A DNA stretch of 64,000 bases from an uncultured Alistipes sp. (GCA_938014215.1 CALLRW010000042.1:124001-188000); one strand, 5' to 3'; positions 25,191 to 34,035 are shown, counted from the stretch's first letter. Made by a program: numbers and translations. Notes: generated by a model from the letters alone, not told the origin.

Positions 25191-27376
25191 CCCTCTACAG
25201 CCTCAAGGTCGGAGCCTGCCTGGCGGTCTTCTACCTCTTCTTCAAGCTGTTGCTGAGCCGCGAGACCTTCCACCGCTTCAACCGCATAGTCGTGTTGGCG
25301 GCGATAGTCGTGTCGTTCCTGCTGCCGCTGTGCGTGATTACGGTCGAGCGGGAGCTCCCCGTGGAGCCGGCCCTCGCGGTGATGGCCCGGACGCTTCCCG
25401 ACGTGCCGGCCGCAGCGCCCGCTCCGGAACCCTTCCCGTGGCGGATGCTCGTCGGCGGGATCTTCGTGGCGGGAGTTGCAGTTACCTGCCTGCGGACCTT
25501 CTGCTCGCTGGGGGCGGTGGTGCGGCTGATCTGCCGCGGACGCCGTGAGCGGCAGCCGGACGGGGTGATTCTGGTCCATGCGGACCGCGACGTGGCGCCC
25601 TTCAGCTGGGGTCGCTGCATCGTTATGACGGACCGCGACTTGGCCGAAAACGGGGAGGCGATCCTCACCCACGAACGGGCCCACCTGCAGCTGCACCACT
25701 CGGTGGATCTGCTGGTGACCGATCTGGCCGGATGCCTGCAGTGGTTCAATCCGGCGATGTGGCTCCTGCGCCGTGAGTTGCGGGCCATCCACGAGTACGA
25801 GGCCGACGAGGCGGTGCTTAGGAGCGGCGTCGATGCGCGGAGTTACCAGATGCTGTTAATAAAGAAGGCCGTTGGCGGGAGGTGGTACTCAGTCGCCAAC
25901 AGCCTCAATCACAGTAAACTTAAAAACCGTATTACCATGATGTTGCGAAAAAGATCGTCGCGGTGGGCCGAAGCGCGTGTGCTTCTGCTGCTGCCGCTTG
26001 CCGGCGTGGCTCTGGGAGCCTTTGCCGAGACCCGTTATGTACCTGCGGGCAGGGATGCGTACAAAGATACGCAAAATCGGATAGAAGCACTCGAAAAACA
26101 GACGGAAATTGCACGCGAAGCGCCGATCGTCATCCAGGGAACGAAGTGGAAGGGGGATCCGGAGAAGGCGCCGCTGATCCTTGTCAACGGCGAACGGGTG
26201 ACGCAGAAGCAGTTTAAGAAGATCCCGACCGAGGATATCGAGCAGATCTGGGTGCTGAAGGATTCGACCTGGATGCCGCGTTACGGCGAGGAGGCGCGTA
26301 ATGGGGTGATCTACGTCCAGACGAAGGATGCGACCGAGGCCCAGCGGGCCCTGCAGCCCCGCACCGACGAGGTGACGGCCTCCCGGCCGGCCGGGGACAG
26401 CACCGCGATGGACGACGTGGTGGTCATCTCCTACGCGTCGGAGGATCCCCGGCCGAAGTCATCGCTCAATGACAAGGCAGTGATCGTCTTCGACGGCAAG
26501 CTCTATACGGGAGATGTCAACGCACTTCCCGTCAATCAGATCGGTAGCATGTCGATCTACAAGAGCAACATCCCGGAGGAGTACCGTCCGTATCTCAAGC
26601 CCGGAAAGGAGTCGGTGATCGTGATCGAATCGCGGAAGCCGGGCGATCCGTCGGTGGCCGACGACTATTTCCGGAGCGAGGAGTGGCAGCAGGCGCAGAA
26701 GCGGCTGGACGACATGAATGCCTACTTCGAGAGCGACACCTGGAAGGAAGGGATGAAGCGGCTCTCGGAGATGGATAGGAAGAGCGAGGAGATGCAGCGG
26801 AAACTCTCCGAGATGGAAGACTACTTCCAGAGCGAGGAGTGGAAAGAGACGCAGCGGAAGCTTGCCGAGATGGGCGACTATTTCCAGAGCGACGAATGGC
26901 AGCAGAAGATGAAACAGCTCTCCGAGATGGAGGACTGCTTTAAGAGTGAGGAGTGGCAGGCAACCCAGAAGCGTATCTCGGAGATGGAAGACTACTTCAA
27001 GAGCGACGAATGGCAGCAGAAGATGAAACAGCTCTCCGACGGGATGGAGGACTACTTCCAGAGTGAGGAGTGGCAGGCAGCCCAGAAGCGTATCTCGGAG
27101 ATGGAAGACTATTTCAAGAGCGACGAATGGCAGGAGGCGCAGAAGCGTGTGGCCAAACTGGAGAATTCGCTTCGCGTCGAGAACTTTACGCTCGAGGGGG
27201 ATCCTGTGATCTACATCAACGGCAAACGCTCGACACGGGAGGCATTCGAACAGCTTGATCCCGAGCAGATCCGCAGTGTGACGGTCCTTTCGGGAAAGGA
27301 TGCCGTACGGCGCCTGGGTGAAGAGGCCCGTGGCGGGGCGTTGGATGTCCGTGTGGACAAGGCGAAGCAAAAGTAG
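25175..27376 (+). CDS. BlaR1-like M56 membrane metalloprotease with plug-like domains and a 19-residue repeat
   Basis: The protein has 733 residues. Membrane segments near residues 9-25, 36-53 and 90-110 surround the M56 protease domain, with the zinc motif HERAH at residues 166-170 and the helper EYEADE near 208. The fourth membrane segment lies near 265-285. The exported part lacks the penicillin-binding domain of true BlaR1. Instead it has three small domains like the TonB plug, at about 310-385 (LILVNGERVT), 425-490 and 667-733 (VIYINGKRSTREAFEQLDPE). Between the last two is a 160-residue region (496-660) of 19-residue repeats. Similar plug-bearing M56 proteins are known in Bacteroidota. 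The signal sensed is unknown. It overlaps the repressor gene by 16 bp, and a terminator follows. Confidence 0.85.
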   Translation: MWYELTLYSLKVGACLAVFYLFFKLLLSRETFHRFNRIVVLAAIVVSFLLPLCVITVERELPVEPALAVMARTLPDVPAAAPAPEPFPWRMLVGGIFVAGVAVTCLRTFCSLGAVVRLICRGRRERQPDGVILVHADRDVAPFSWGRCIVMTDRDLAENGEAILTHERAHLQLHHSVDLLVTDLAGCLQWFNPAMWLLRRELRAIHEYEADEAVLRSGVDARSYQMLLIKKAVGGRWYSVANSLNHSKLKNRITMMLRKRSSRWAEARVLLLLPLAGVALGAFAETRYVPAGRDAYKDTQNRIEALEKQTEIAREAPIVIQGTKWKGDPEKAPLILVNGERVTQKQFKKIPTEDIEQIWVLKDSTWMPRYGEEARNGVIYVQTKDATEAQRALQPRTDEVTASRPAGDSTAMDDVVVISYASEDPRPKSSLNDKAVIVFDGKLYTGDVNALPVNQIGSMSIYKSNIPEEYRPYLKPGKESVIVIESRKPGDPSVADDYFRSEEWQQAQKRLDDMNAYFESDTWKEGMKRLSEMDRKSEEMQRKLSEMEDYFQSEEWKETQRKLAEMGDYFQSDEWQQKMKQLSEMEDCFKSEEWQATQKRISEMEDYFKSDEWQQKMKQLSDGMEDYFQSEEWQAAQKRISEMEDYFKSDEWQEAQKRVAKLENSLRVENFTLEGDPVIYINGKRSTREAFEQLDPEQIRSVTVLSGKDAVRRLGEEARGGALDVRVDKAKQK
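26660..27154 (+). repeat. Coding minisatellite, 57-bp units (19 residues), in the BlaR1-like gene
   Basis: About eight to nine units follow the pattern EMEDYFKSDEWQQKMKQLS, with invariant Tyr/Cys-Phe, acidic pairs and Trp. Two adjacent units form a longer repeat: the pair at about 26875-26990 recurs with few changes at about 26991-27110. The strong helix and charge pattern suggests a rigid helical spacer or coiled coil in the periplasm. Confidence 0.9.
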
Positions 27377-27499
27377 CCGGTTCGGTTCGGGCGGTTCGGT
27401 TTGAGCCGATTCGGTTCGGGCCGGCTGCCGGAGATATACCGGGTCCGGACGGAGATACGGCCGGAAACCGATTTTTTGGAATAAGATGAAAAGTCCCCG

Positions 27500-27534
27500 G
27501 CGGGGAGCGGAGTGATCCGTTCCCCGCTTTTTTT
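27500..27534 (+). terminator. Terminator of the blaI-blaR1-like operon
   Basis: A 12-bp stem with one G-T pair (GCGGGGAGCGGA against its complement, loop GTGA) precedes seven Ts. It lies 124 bp after the stop codon. The stretch between holds two imperfect 29-bp copies rich in CGGTTCGG. Confidence 0.9.
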
Positions 27535-27560
27535 GTCGAACCGGACCGTCCGCTGTCGGT

Positions 27561-29417
27561 CTACTTGAACTCGACGATCTCGGGGCGTGTCGGCCGGTAG
27601 CGGTACTGCTCGAGCCGGGTGGAGTTCGACACGCGGAAGTAGTCGCAGTCGACCAGCCCGTTTTTGCCGAAGGCCAGCCCGAGACGGATCTGGATCGTGT
27701 TGAAGATCAGCCGCTCGTTTCGCAGCCGCACCCCGAGGCCGAACGAGGTGTAGAAGTTGTTTTTGAAGATGTTCGGTGAGTAGCCGATCAGCCCGCAATC
27801 GGCAAACCCGAAGAAGGCGATACGGAAACCCAGCGGCTGGTAGGGCGAGAAGAAGACGGTCTCGGTGTTGAGGATCATGCGGTTGGTGCCGATGGCGTAC
27901 TCCTTGAGGGCCTGCAGTCCGTTCTGGCTGGTGAAGCGGATGCTTTCGTCGCTGCCCTCCCAGCGGTTCCAGCCCTGCGTGTAGTTGAATGCCAGAAACT
28001 GCCGGATCCGGCTGCGGCGCAGCATGAAAAGGTTCGAGAACCAGCGCAGGTCGACATCCACGGCACTGCGCTGCCACATGCCGTCGACGGGATCGATGTA
28101 GCTGCCGAGGGTGAAGCCGCCCATGATATAGCCCATCCGGCAGAAACCGCCGGCTTCGTAGGTGAGTCCGAGGTAGACATCGTCGCTGAACTCGCCCCAG
28201 GTGTATCCCGAGGTGATTTCGGCCTTGTATCCGGTGGCCAGGTACTCGCGGCGGCCGAAGCCGTAGATCATGTTGGCCGTGTAGAACCGCTCGCGGTAGA
28301 GTCCCAGCCCCACGAGCAGGGCATCCTGATCGTGCAGGGCCGGGTTGAGCTTCGGCCCCACCTCGGGACGCCGGCTGACGCGGCTATAGTTGTAACGCCC
28401 CGTGAGGTAGATGCTCGAATTGAGACGCGGCAGCAGGTGCGAGTATCCGCCCCAGGCATCGAGATTGCGCTCCTTGACCAGCAGCGACGAATCGCGGTCG
28501 ATCAGGTAGTGGCGGTCCTTGATGTCGTTGTAGGTCAGACCGATCTCATAGTCGGTCGGTTTGATGAACTCCTTGCGCAGCGCGAGGTCGAGTGTCGAGC
28601 TGTAGAAACTGCGTCCGGCGGTGAATTCGGCCGTGTAGAAGGTCCCCAGCACGTTGGGGATGGCATATTCGACCATGTTGCCGCCGTAGGAGAAGTCCTG
28701 TCGGCTGAAGTTGGTCATGAACTTGAGGCTGTTTCCCGATCCGAAGATGTTGGCATCGGAGAGGGAGACCATCGTGCGCCCCTCGGAATGGATACCGCCG
28801 TCGGCCGTGATGGTCCAGCTGTCGTGGGTGGCGATGACGAGGTTCACGCGGGTCGAATCGACCGAATCGGGTTCGACCCGGATGTCGATATCGGCGATGT
28901 AGTCGCGTGAGCGGATGAGCTGTTTGGTGCGCACGACGAGTTCGGGATCGAACCGTTGGCCGGGTTTGAAGAGCAGGTCGCGCCGAATGACGCGTTCACG
29001 GGTCATCATGTGGAGCTTGTTGGCGGCGCGTTCGATCCAGCGGCCGTCGTCGTCAAAGACCTTCTGGCGGGTGATCCTGATCTCACCGATGGTTTTTCCG
29101 GTGTAGGGTCTCAGTTCGCGGGTCTCATCGAGGACCTGTCCGTTGGCCGTGGTGTCGAGCACGGGGTGGACGAAGAGCATCTGATAGAGCAGGCGGGGCA
29201 CGGCACGGCGGCTGGTTTTGGATTCGATGCTGTCGTAGAGTCGTTTGTTGCGTTCGCGGGCTCTGGGATTGCGGATCCGGGCGCTGTCCGGGGTGAATCG
29301 TTCGGGGGACTGCATGTTCGGGCCCGCTGACGGAAGGGCGGCGGTGGCCGCAGGGGCCAGGGCAACGGAGATCAGCGTCAGGATCAGGAGAACGAATATG
29401 CGGGCCAGGCAGACCAT
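27561..29417 (-). CDS. Omp85-superfamily (BamA/TamA-like) outer-membrane protein
   Basis: The protein has 618 residues. A signal peptide covers about residues 1-27 (VCLARIFVLLILTLISVALA). A POTRA-like segment follows at about 105-205 (GKTIGEIRITRQKVFDDDGR and VIRRDLLFKPGQRFDPELVV). The rest is a beta-barrel of about 400 residues with repeated aromatic strands. It lacks the five POTRA domains of BamA, and neither a lipase nor a haemolysin domain is fused. Omp85 proteins insert or export other proteins at the outer membrane. The neighbours do not tell the client. A promoter -7 element lies only 5 bp before the ATG, so the mRNA could be leaderless. Confidence 0.75.
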   Translation of the reverse strand: MVCLARIFVLLILTLISVALAPAATAALPSAGPNMQSPERFTPDSARIRNPRARERNKRLYDSIESKTSRRAVPRLLYQMLFVHPVLDTTANGQVLDETRELRPYTGKTIGEIRITRQKVFDDDGRWIERAANKLHMMTRERVIRRDLLFKPGQRFDPELVVRTKQLIRSRDYIADIDIRVEPDSVDSTRVNLVIATHDSWTITADGGIHSEGRTMVSLSDANIFGSGNSLKFMTNFSRQDFSYGGNMVEYAIPNVLGTFYTAEFTAGRSFYSSTLDLALRKEFIKPTDYEIGLTYNDIKDRHYLIDRDSSLLVKERNLDAWGGYSHLLPRLNSSIYLTGRYNYSRVSRRPEVGPKLNPALHDQDALLVGLGLYRERFYTANMIYGFGRREYLATGYKAEITSGYTWGEFSDDVYLGLTYEAGGFCRMGYIMGGFTLGSYIDPVDGMWQRSAVDVDLRWFSNLFMLRRSRIRQFLAFNYTQGWNRWEGSDESIRFTSQNGLQALKEYAIGTNRMILNTETVFFSPYQPLGFRIAFFGFADCGLIGYSPNIFKNNFYTSFGLGVRLRNERLIFNTIQIRLGLAFGKNGLVDCDYFRVSNSTRLEQYRYRPTRPEIVEFK

Positions 29418-29421
29418 GTGT

Positions 29422-29429
29422 CAAAGATA
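29422..29429 (-). promoter_or_regulatory. Promoter -7 element for the Omp85-like gene
   Basis: The minus strand reads TATCTTTG, a perfect TAnnTTTG. Its last base is 5 nt from the ATG at 29417, leaving almost no room for a leader. Confidence 0.55.
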
Positions 29430-29483
29430 ACGCAAAAATTGCGTAAAACGTATGAAAAAACGGCAGGAGAGTTCCCGGCATGC

Positions 29484-29516
29484 AAAAAAAGGTCCACCCT
29501 CGCGGGTGAACCTTTT
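29484..29516 (-). terminator. Terminator downstream of the dksA-like gene and its repeat array
   Basis: Read leftward, AAAAGGTTCACCC pairs with GGGTGGACCTTTT with one mismatch, and TTT continues the T run. It is the first terminator past the dksA-like stop codon, 570 bp away. Confidence 0.85.
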
Positions 29517-29589
29517 ACAAGTGTATTCACACAGGAATCCAGCAATCCGGTAGGAGCAGTATCCCGGAAGAGGTGAGTTTTCCGAGGCA

Positions 29590-30085
29590 TACCGGTCGTT
29601 CGGGAGTTCGGCTTCCGGCTTCTGGGTTCTGGCTTTCGGCTTTCGGGCAGACTCTCTGCTGGTTTCCGGCTCTCTGACTGGCTCCCGGCTTTCTGCTGGT
29701 TTCAGGCTCTCTGGCTGGCTCCCGGCTTTCTGCTGGTTTCAGGCTCTCTGGCTGACTTCCGGCTTTTCTACCTTTTGGCTCCCGACTTCGGCTCCTTCTG
29801 GCTTCAGACTCCAGGCCTTACTGCCTCCAGTCTCCAGTTTCCAGCCTCCACCTTTTGCCTCCGGTCTCCAACGTCCAACCTTCAGCCTTACTGCCTTCAG
29901 TTTCCGTCTTCAACGTCCAGCCTTCAGCCTTACAGCCTTCAATTTCCGTCTTCAACGTCCAGCCTCCAGCCTCCTACTTTCAGCCTCTTGCCTTCTGTCT
30001 CCTACTTTCAGCCTCTTGCCTCCAGCCTCCAGCCTTCTGTCTCCTTCGCTCCTCGCTCCTCGCCCCTGAGCTCTCTGGCCCCCGG
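29590..30085. repeat. Pyrimidine-rich minisatellite block in the 3' UTR of the dksA-like gene (37-bp, 42-bp and 28-bp units)
   Basis: Three successive arrays are seen. A 37-bp unit repeats at 29656, 29693 and 29730 (CTGCTGGTTTC.GGCTCTCTG). A 42-bp unit occurs near 29837, 29879 and 29921 (TTTCCGTCTTCAACGTCCAG). A 28-bp unit occurs at 29972 and 30000 (TCCTACTTTCAGCCTCTTGC). The plus strand is almost free of A, so the leftward dksA transcript would be purine-rich here. No gene is supported between 29418 and 30087. Confidence 0.88.
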
Positions 30086-30087
30086 GG

Positions 30088-30471
30088 TTATTTGTTGCGG
30101 TGCTCCTTGGCTTCGATGCACTCGGTGGCGTGCGGAACCTTCATCAGCCGCTCCTTGGGAATCAGCTTGCCGGTGGTTTTGCAGATTCCGTAGGTTTTGT
30201 TCTCGATGCGCACGAGAGCCATCTCGAGGTTGCGGATGAACTTCATCTGGTGGGCGGCCAGCCGACCGCTCTCCTCCTTCGAGAGGGTCGTGGCACCTTC
30301 CTCCAGCACCTTGAAGGTCGGCGACGTATCTTCGGTGTCGTTGTCGGCCGTGTGGGTGATCGTAGCGCGCAGCAGTTCGTAATCCGCCCGCGCGTTTTCG
30401 AGCTTCTTCAGAATAAGCTGCTTGAACTCCTCGAGTTCTGCGTCGCTGTATCGGGTTCTTTCGTCTGCCAT
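30088..30471 (-). CDS. DksA/TraR-family regulator with reduced zinc-finger cysteines
   Basis: The protein has 127 residues. A coiled-coil N-terminal half (about residues 8-85) leads to a C-terminal zinc-finger-like segment, YGICKTTGKLIPKERLMKVP followed by HATECIEAK. Classical DksA has C-x2-C and C-x2-C. Here only the first and third cysteines remain (C-x2-T and C-x2-A). DksA proteins enter the RNA polymerase secondary channel and act with ppGpp on stress and growth promoters. Reduced zinc sites are known in the family. The gene follows ileS on the same strand, with 78 bp between the ileS stop and this start codon lying in reverse order: this gene is downstream of ileS. It has its own -7 element at 30526. 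Confidence 0.85.
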   Translation of the reverse strand: MADERTRYSDAELEEFKQLILKKLENARADYELLRATITHTADNDTEDTSPTFKVLEEGATTLSKEESGRLAAHQMKFIRNLEMALVRIENKTYGICKTTGKLIPKERLMKVPHATECIEAKEHRNK

Positions 30472-30525
30472 AGTCAGTCCTCTCTATTGGTTTAATGTAA
30501 AATTAAACAATATTTCCGATATAAC

Positions 30526-30533
30526 CAAATTTA
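30526..30533 (-). promoter_or_regulatory. Promoter -7 element for the dksA-like gene
   Basis: The minus strand reads TAAATTTG, matching TAnnTTTG, in the 78-bp gap after ileS. The leader would be about 50 nt. Confidence 0.55.
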
Positions 30534-30549
30534 TCGGAGGAGATCGGGA

Positions 30550-33500
30550 TCAGATCTTCGTGACGGCAATGCGCAGGGGCTCCTCGTCGATGTCGGAGTT
30601 GACGACAACGCCACCGGCGGGTTCGGCCGCCGCGCGCACCTCGACAGCCAGCGTCTGCGAGGCGATGTAGTCGGCATAGCGGGCGATGGCGTCGGCCACC
30701 AGCGGCTTCTGCTCGATCTCGACGCGGATCTTGTCCGTCACCTCGAATCCGGAGTCCTTGCGGATGTTCTGGATGCGGTTGATCAGTTCGCGGGCCACGC
30801 CCTCGGCGCGGAGTTCGTCCGTGAGGGTGATGTCGAGGGCCACGGTGAGCTTGCCTTCCGAGGCCACGAGCCATCCGGGCATATCCTCCGAGGTGATCTC
30901 GAAGTCGGCCGGGGTGACCGTGATCTGCTCGCCGCCGACCTCAAGGGTCGTTTCCGGAGCGGCCTCGATGCGGGCGATCTGCTCCTGCGAGAAGCCGGCC
31001 ACGAGGGCGGCAATCTGCTTCATCTGCTTGCCGTAGCGGGGTCCGAGGGTCTTGAAGTTGGGCTTGATGCGCTTGGTGATGATGCCGGTGGTATCCTGGA
31101 TGAGTTCGATCTCCTTGACGTTGACCTCGCTCATGATGAGGTTCTTGACGGCGGCGATGTGTTCGGCCATGGCGGGGTCGAGCACCGGGATGAGGATCTT
31201 CATCAGCGGCTGACGCACCTTGATCGAGACCTTTCGGCGCAGGGCCAGCACCATCGACGAGACCTTCTGGGCCAGATCCATCATCTCCTCGAGGCGGCTG
31301 TCGATGAGCTTTTCGTCGGCCTTGGGGAAGGTCGACAGGTGGACGGACTCCTCCGTGTGGCGGCCGCTCATGGCGTTCAGATCGCAGAAGATGCGGTCCG
31401 AGATGAACGGTGCGAAGGGTGCCGAGATCATGGCCACGGTCTCCAGACAGGTGTAGAGCGTCTGGTAGGCGGCGAGTTTGTCCTCGGTCATGCCGCCGCC
31501 CCAGAAGCGTTTGCGGTTGAGGCGGACGTACCAGTTCGAGAGGTTCTCGCCGACGAACTCCTGGATGGCGCGGGCCGCAGGCGTCGGGTCGTAGTTCTCG
31601 AGCGAGTCGGTCACCTGCTTGACGAGCGTATTGAGCAGCGAGATGATCCAGCGGTCGATCTCGGGGCGCTTCTCCATCGGCACCTCGGGCTCACGGCCGG
31701 TGAAGCCGTCGACGTTGGCGTAGAGGGCGAAGAACGAGTAGGTGTTGTAGAGCGTTCCGAAGAACTTGCGGCGCACCTCGTCGACGCCGTCGCGGTCGAA
31801 CTTGAGGTTGTCCCAGGGCTGCGAGTTGGAGATCATGTACCAGCGCGTGGCATCGGCTCCGTAGGTATCGAGCACGTCGAACGGATCGACGGCATTTCCC
31901 AGCCGCTTCGACATCTTGTTGCCGTTCTTGTCGAGCACCAGACCGTTCGAGATGATGTTCTTGAAGGCCACCGAGTCGAAGAGCATCGAGGCGATGGCGT
32001 GCAGCGTGAAGAACCAGCCGCGGGTCTGGTCGACGCCCTCGGCGATGAAGTCGGCGGGGTAGACCTCCCGGAAGTCCTCCTTGTGTTCGAACGGGTAGTG
32101 GACCTGGGCGTAGGGCATGGCGCCCGAATCGAACCATACGTCGATCAGGTCGGGTTCGCGGTGCATCGGTTCGCCCTTCGACGAAACCAGCACGATCGAA
32201 TCGACATAGGGGCGGTGCAGGTCGATGTTTTTGGTGGAGTAGTTCTCCTTCGACATGTCGCCGACCTTGAAGTTCTTGTAGGGGTTTTCGGTCATCACGC
32301 CGGCGGCGATCGACTTTTCGATCTCGGCCATCAGCTCCTCGACCGAACCGATGCACTTCAGCTCCGAGCGGTCTTCGGTGGCCCAGATCGGGAGCGGCGT
32401 GCCCCAGAAACGCGAACGCGAGAGGTTCCAGTCGTTGAGGTTTTCGAGCCACTTTCCGAAGCGGCCCGTACCGGTCGATTCGGGTTTCCAGCGGATCGTG
32501 CGGTTGAGTTCGATCATGCGCTCCTTGCAGGCCGTCGTGCGGATGAACCACGAGTCGAGCGGGTAGTAGAGCACCGGTTTGTCGGTCCGCCAGCAGTGGG
32601 GATAGTTGTGGACATGCTTTTCGATGCGGAAGGCGCGGTTCGAGCTCTTGAGCTTCATGCAGATGTAGATGTCGAGCGACTCGGCGGCCTGGGCGGCCTT
32701 TTCGTCATACTTGCCGTCGACGGTGAACTGCGGGTCGTAGGCGTTCTTGACCCAGCGGCCCTCGTACTCCCTGTAGGCATCGACGTCGACGCACTCGCTG
32801 ACGAAACGCTCGTCGAGTTCGTCGAGCAGGTAGAACTTGCCCGTCAGGTCGACCATCGGGCGGGTTTCGCCCTTCTTGTTGATCATGAAGAGCGAGGGGA
32901 TCCCGGCGGCGCGGGCGACGAAGGCGTCGTCGGCACCGAACGTCGGGGCGATGTGGACGATACCCGTACCGTCCTCCGTGGTGACGTAGTCGCCCGAGAT
33001 GACGCGGAAGGCCTTCTGCGAGGCATCGCGCCAGTTGCCCTCCTCGTCCAGCTCGACGGGCTTGACCCACGGGATGAGCTGCTCATACTGCATGCCGACC
33101 AGCTCGGGGCCCTTCCATTCGCCGACCACCTGGTAGGGGATCAGCTTGTCGCCTGGCTTGTACTCCTCCAGCGCCAGCCCTTCGGCCTTTTTGTTGAAGT
33201 GGGTGTTCAGGAGCGCCTTGGCTACGACGGCGGTCATCTTTTCGCCGGTGTAGGGGTTGTAGCTGCGCACGGCGACGTAGTCGATCTTCGGGCCGACGCA
33301 GAGGGCCGTATTCGAGGGCAGGGTCCAGGGCGTGGTGGTCCAGGCCAGGAAGACGGGCGTACCCCAACCCTCCATTTCGGGTTTGGGGTTGCGGATGCGG
33401 AACTGGGCCACGACCGTCGTATCCTTCACGTCGCGGTAGCAGCCGGGCTGGTTCAGCTCGTGGGTCGAGAGGCCGGTGCCGGCGGCGGGCGAGTAGGGCT

Positions 33501-34035
33501 GAATGGTGTATCCCTTGTAGAGGAGCCCCTTTTCGTAGAGCTGCTTCAGCAGCCACCACAGCGACTCGATGTACTTGTTGTCGTAGGTGATGTAGGGGTC
33601 GTCCATATTGACCCAGTAGCCCATCTTTCGGGTGAGGTTCTCCCACACGCCGGTGAACTCCATGACGGCTTCGCGGCAGGTGCGGTTGTACTCCTCGATG
33701 GAGATTTTCTTGCCGATATCCTCCTTGGTGATTCCGAGTTTCTTCTCGACGCCCAATTCGACGGGCAGACCGTGGGTATCCCAGCCGGCCTTGCGGTGGA
33801 CGAGATACCCCTGCTGGGTCTTGTAGCGGCAGAAGACGTCCTTGATGGTGCGGGCCATGACGTGGTGGATGCCGGGCATGCCGTTTGCCGAGGGGGGACC
33901 CTCGTAGAAGACGAATGTCGGATGACCCTCGCGGGTTTCGATGCTTTTGTGGAACGTGTCGTGGGCATCCCACTGGCCGAGGACTTCGGCGGCTGTGGCG
34001 GCCAGGTCGAGGCCTTTATACTCCTTGAACTTCAT
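30550..34035 (-). CDS. ileS: Isoleucyl-tRNA synthetase
   Basis: The protein has 1161 residues, starting MKFKEYKGLDLAATAAEVLG. It is a class I synthetase that charges tRNA-Ile. The ATP-binding HIGH-type signature appears as NGMPGIHHVMARTIKD (about residues 45-60) and KMSKR as NGNKMSKRLGN. The CP1 editing domain and an anticodon-binding C-terminal region are present. At 1161 residues it exceeds E. coli IleRS (about 940) and falls in the size class of the long, eukaryote-like bacterial enzymes. Many of these are insensitive to mupirocin, which is an inference here. The start at 34035 is preferred over 34182 because a promoter element lies between them. The dksA-like gene is next downstream. Confidence 0.97.
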   Translation of the reverse strand: MKFKEYKGLDLAATAAEVLGQWDAHDTFHKSIETREGHPTFVFYEGPPSANGMPGIHHVMARTIKDVFCRYKTQQGYLVHRKAGWDTHGLPVELGVEKKLGITKEDIGKKISIEEYNRTCREAVMEFTGVWENLTRKMGYWVNMDDPYITYDNKYIESLWWLLKQLYEKGLLYKGYTIQPYSPAAGTGLSTHELNQPGCYRDVKDTTVVAQFRIRNPKPEMEGWGTPVFLAWTTTPWTLPSNTALCVGPKIDYVAVRSYNPYTGEKMTAVVAKALLNTHFNKKAEGLALEEYKPGDKLIPYQVVGEWKGPELVGMQYEQLIPWVKPVELDEEGNWRDASQKAFRVISGDYVTTEDGTGIVHIAPTFGADDAFVARAAGIPSLFMINKKGETRPMVDLTGKFYLLDELDERFVSECVDVDAYREYEGRWVKNAYDPQFTVDGKYDEKAAQAAESLDIYICMKLKSSNRAFRIEKHVHNYPHCWRTDKPVLYYPLDSWFIRTTACKERMIELNRTIRWKPESTGTGRFGKWLENLNDWNLSRSRFWGTPLPIWATEDRSELKCIGSVEELMAEIEKSIAAGVMTENPYKNFKVGDMSKENYSTKNIDLHRPYVDSIVLVSSKGEPMHREPDLIDVWFDSGAMPYAQVHYPFEHKEDFREVYPADFIAEGVDQTRGWFFTLHAIASMLFDSVAFKNIISNGLVLDKNGNKMSKRLGNAVDPFDVLDTYGADATRWYMISNSQPWDNLKFDRDGVDEVRRKFFGTLYNTYSFFALYANVDGFTGREPEVPMEKRPEIDRWIISLLNTLVKQVTDSLENYDPTPAARAIQEFVGENLSNWYVRLNRKRFWGGGMTEDKLAAYQTLYTCLETVAMISAPFAPFISDRIFCDLNAMSGRHTEESVHLSTFPKADEKLIDSRLEEMMDLAQKVSSMVLALRRKVSIKVRQPLMKILIPVLDPAMAEHIAAVKNLIMSEVNVKEIELIQDTTGIITKRIKPNFKTLGPRYGKQMKQIAALVAGFSQEQIARIEAAPETTLEVGGEQITVTPADFEITSEDMPGWLVASEGKLTVALDITLTDELRAEGVARELINRIQNIRKDSGFEVTDKIRVEIEQKPLVADAIARYADYIASQTLAVEVRAAAEPAGGVVVNSDIDEEPLRIAVTKI

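Noticed and set aside
25175..27376. True beta-lactam sensor BlaR1
   Set aside because: The C-terminal part has no penicillin-binding motifs (SxxK, SxN, KTG in order) and no beta-lactamase gene is nearby.
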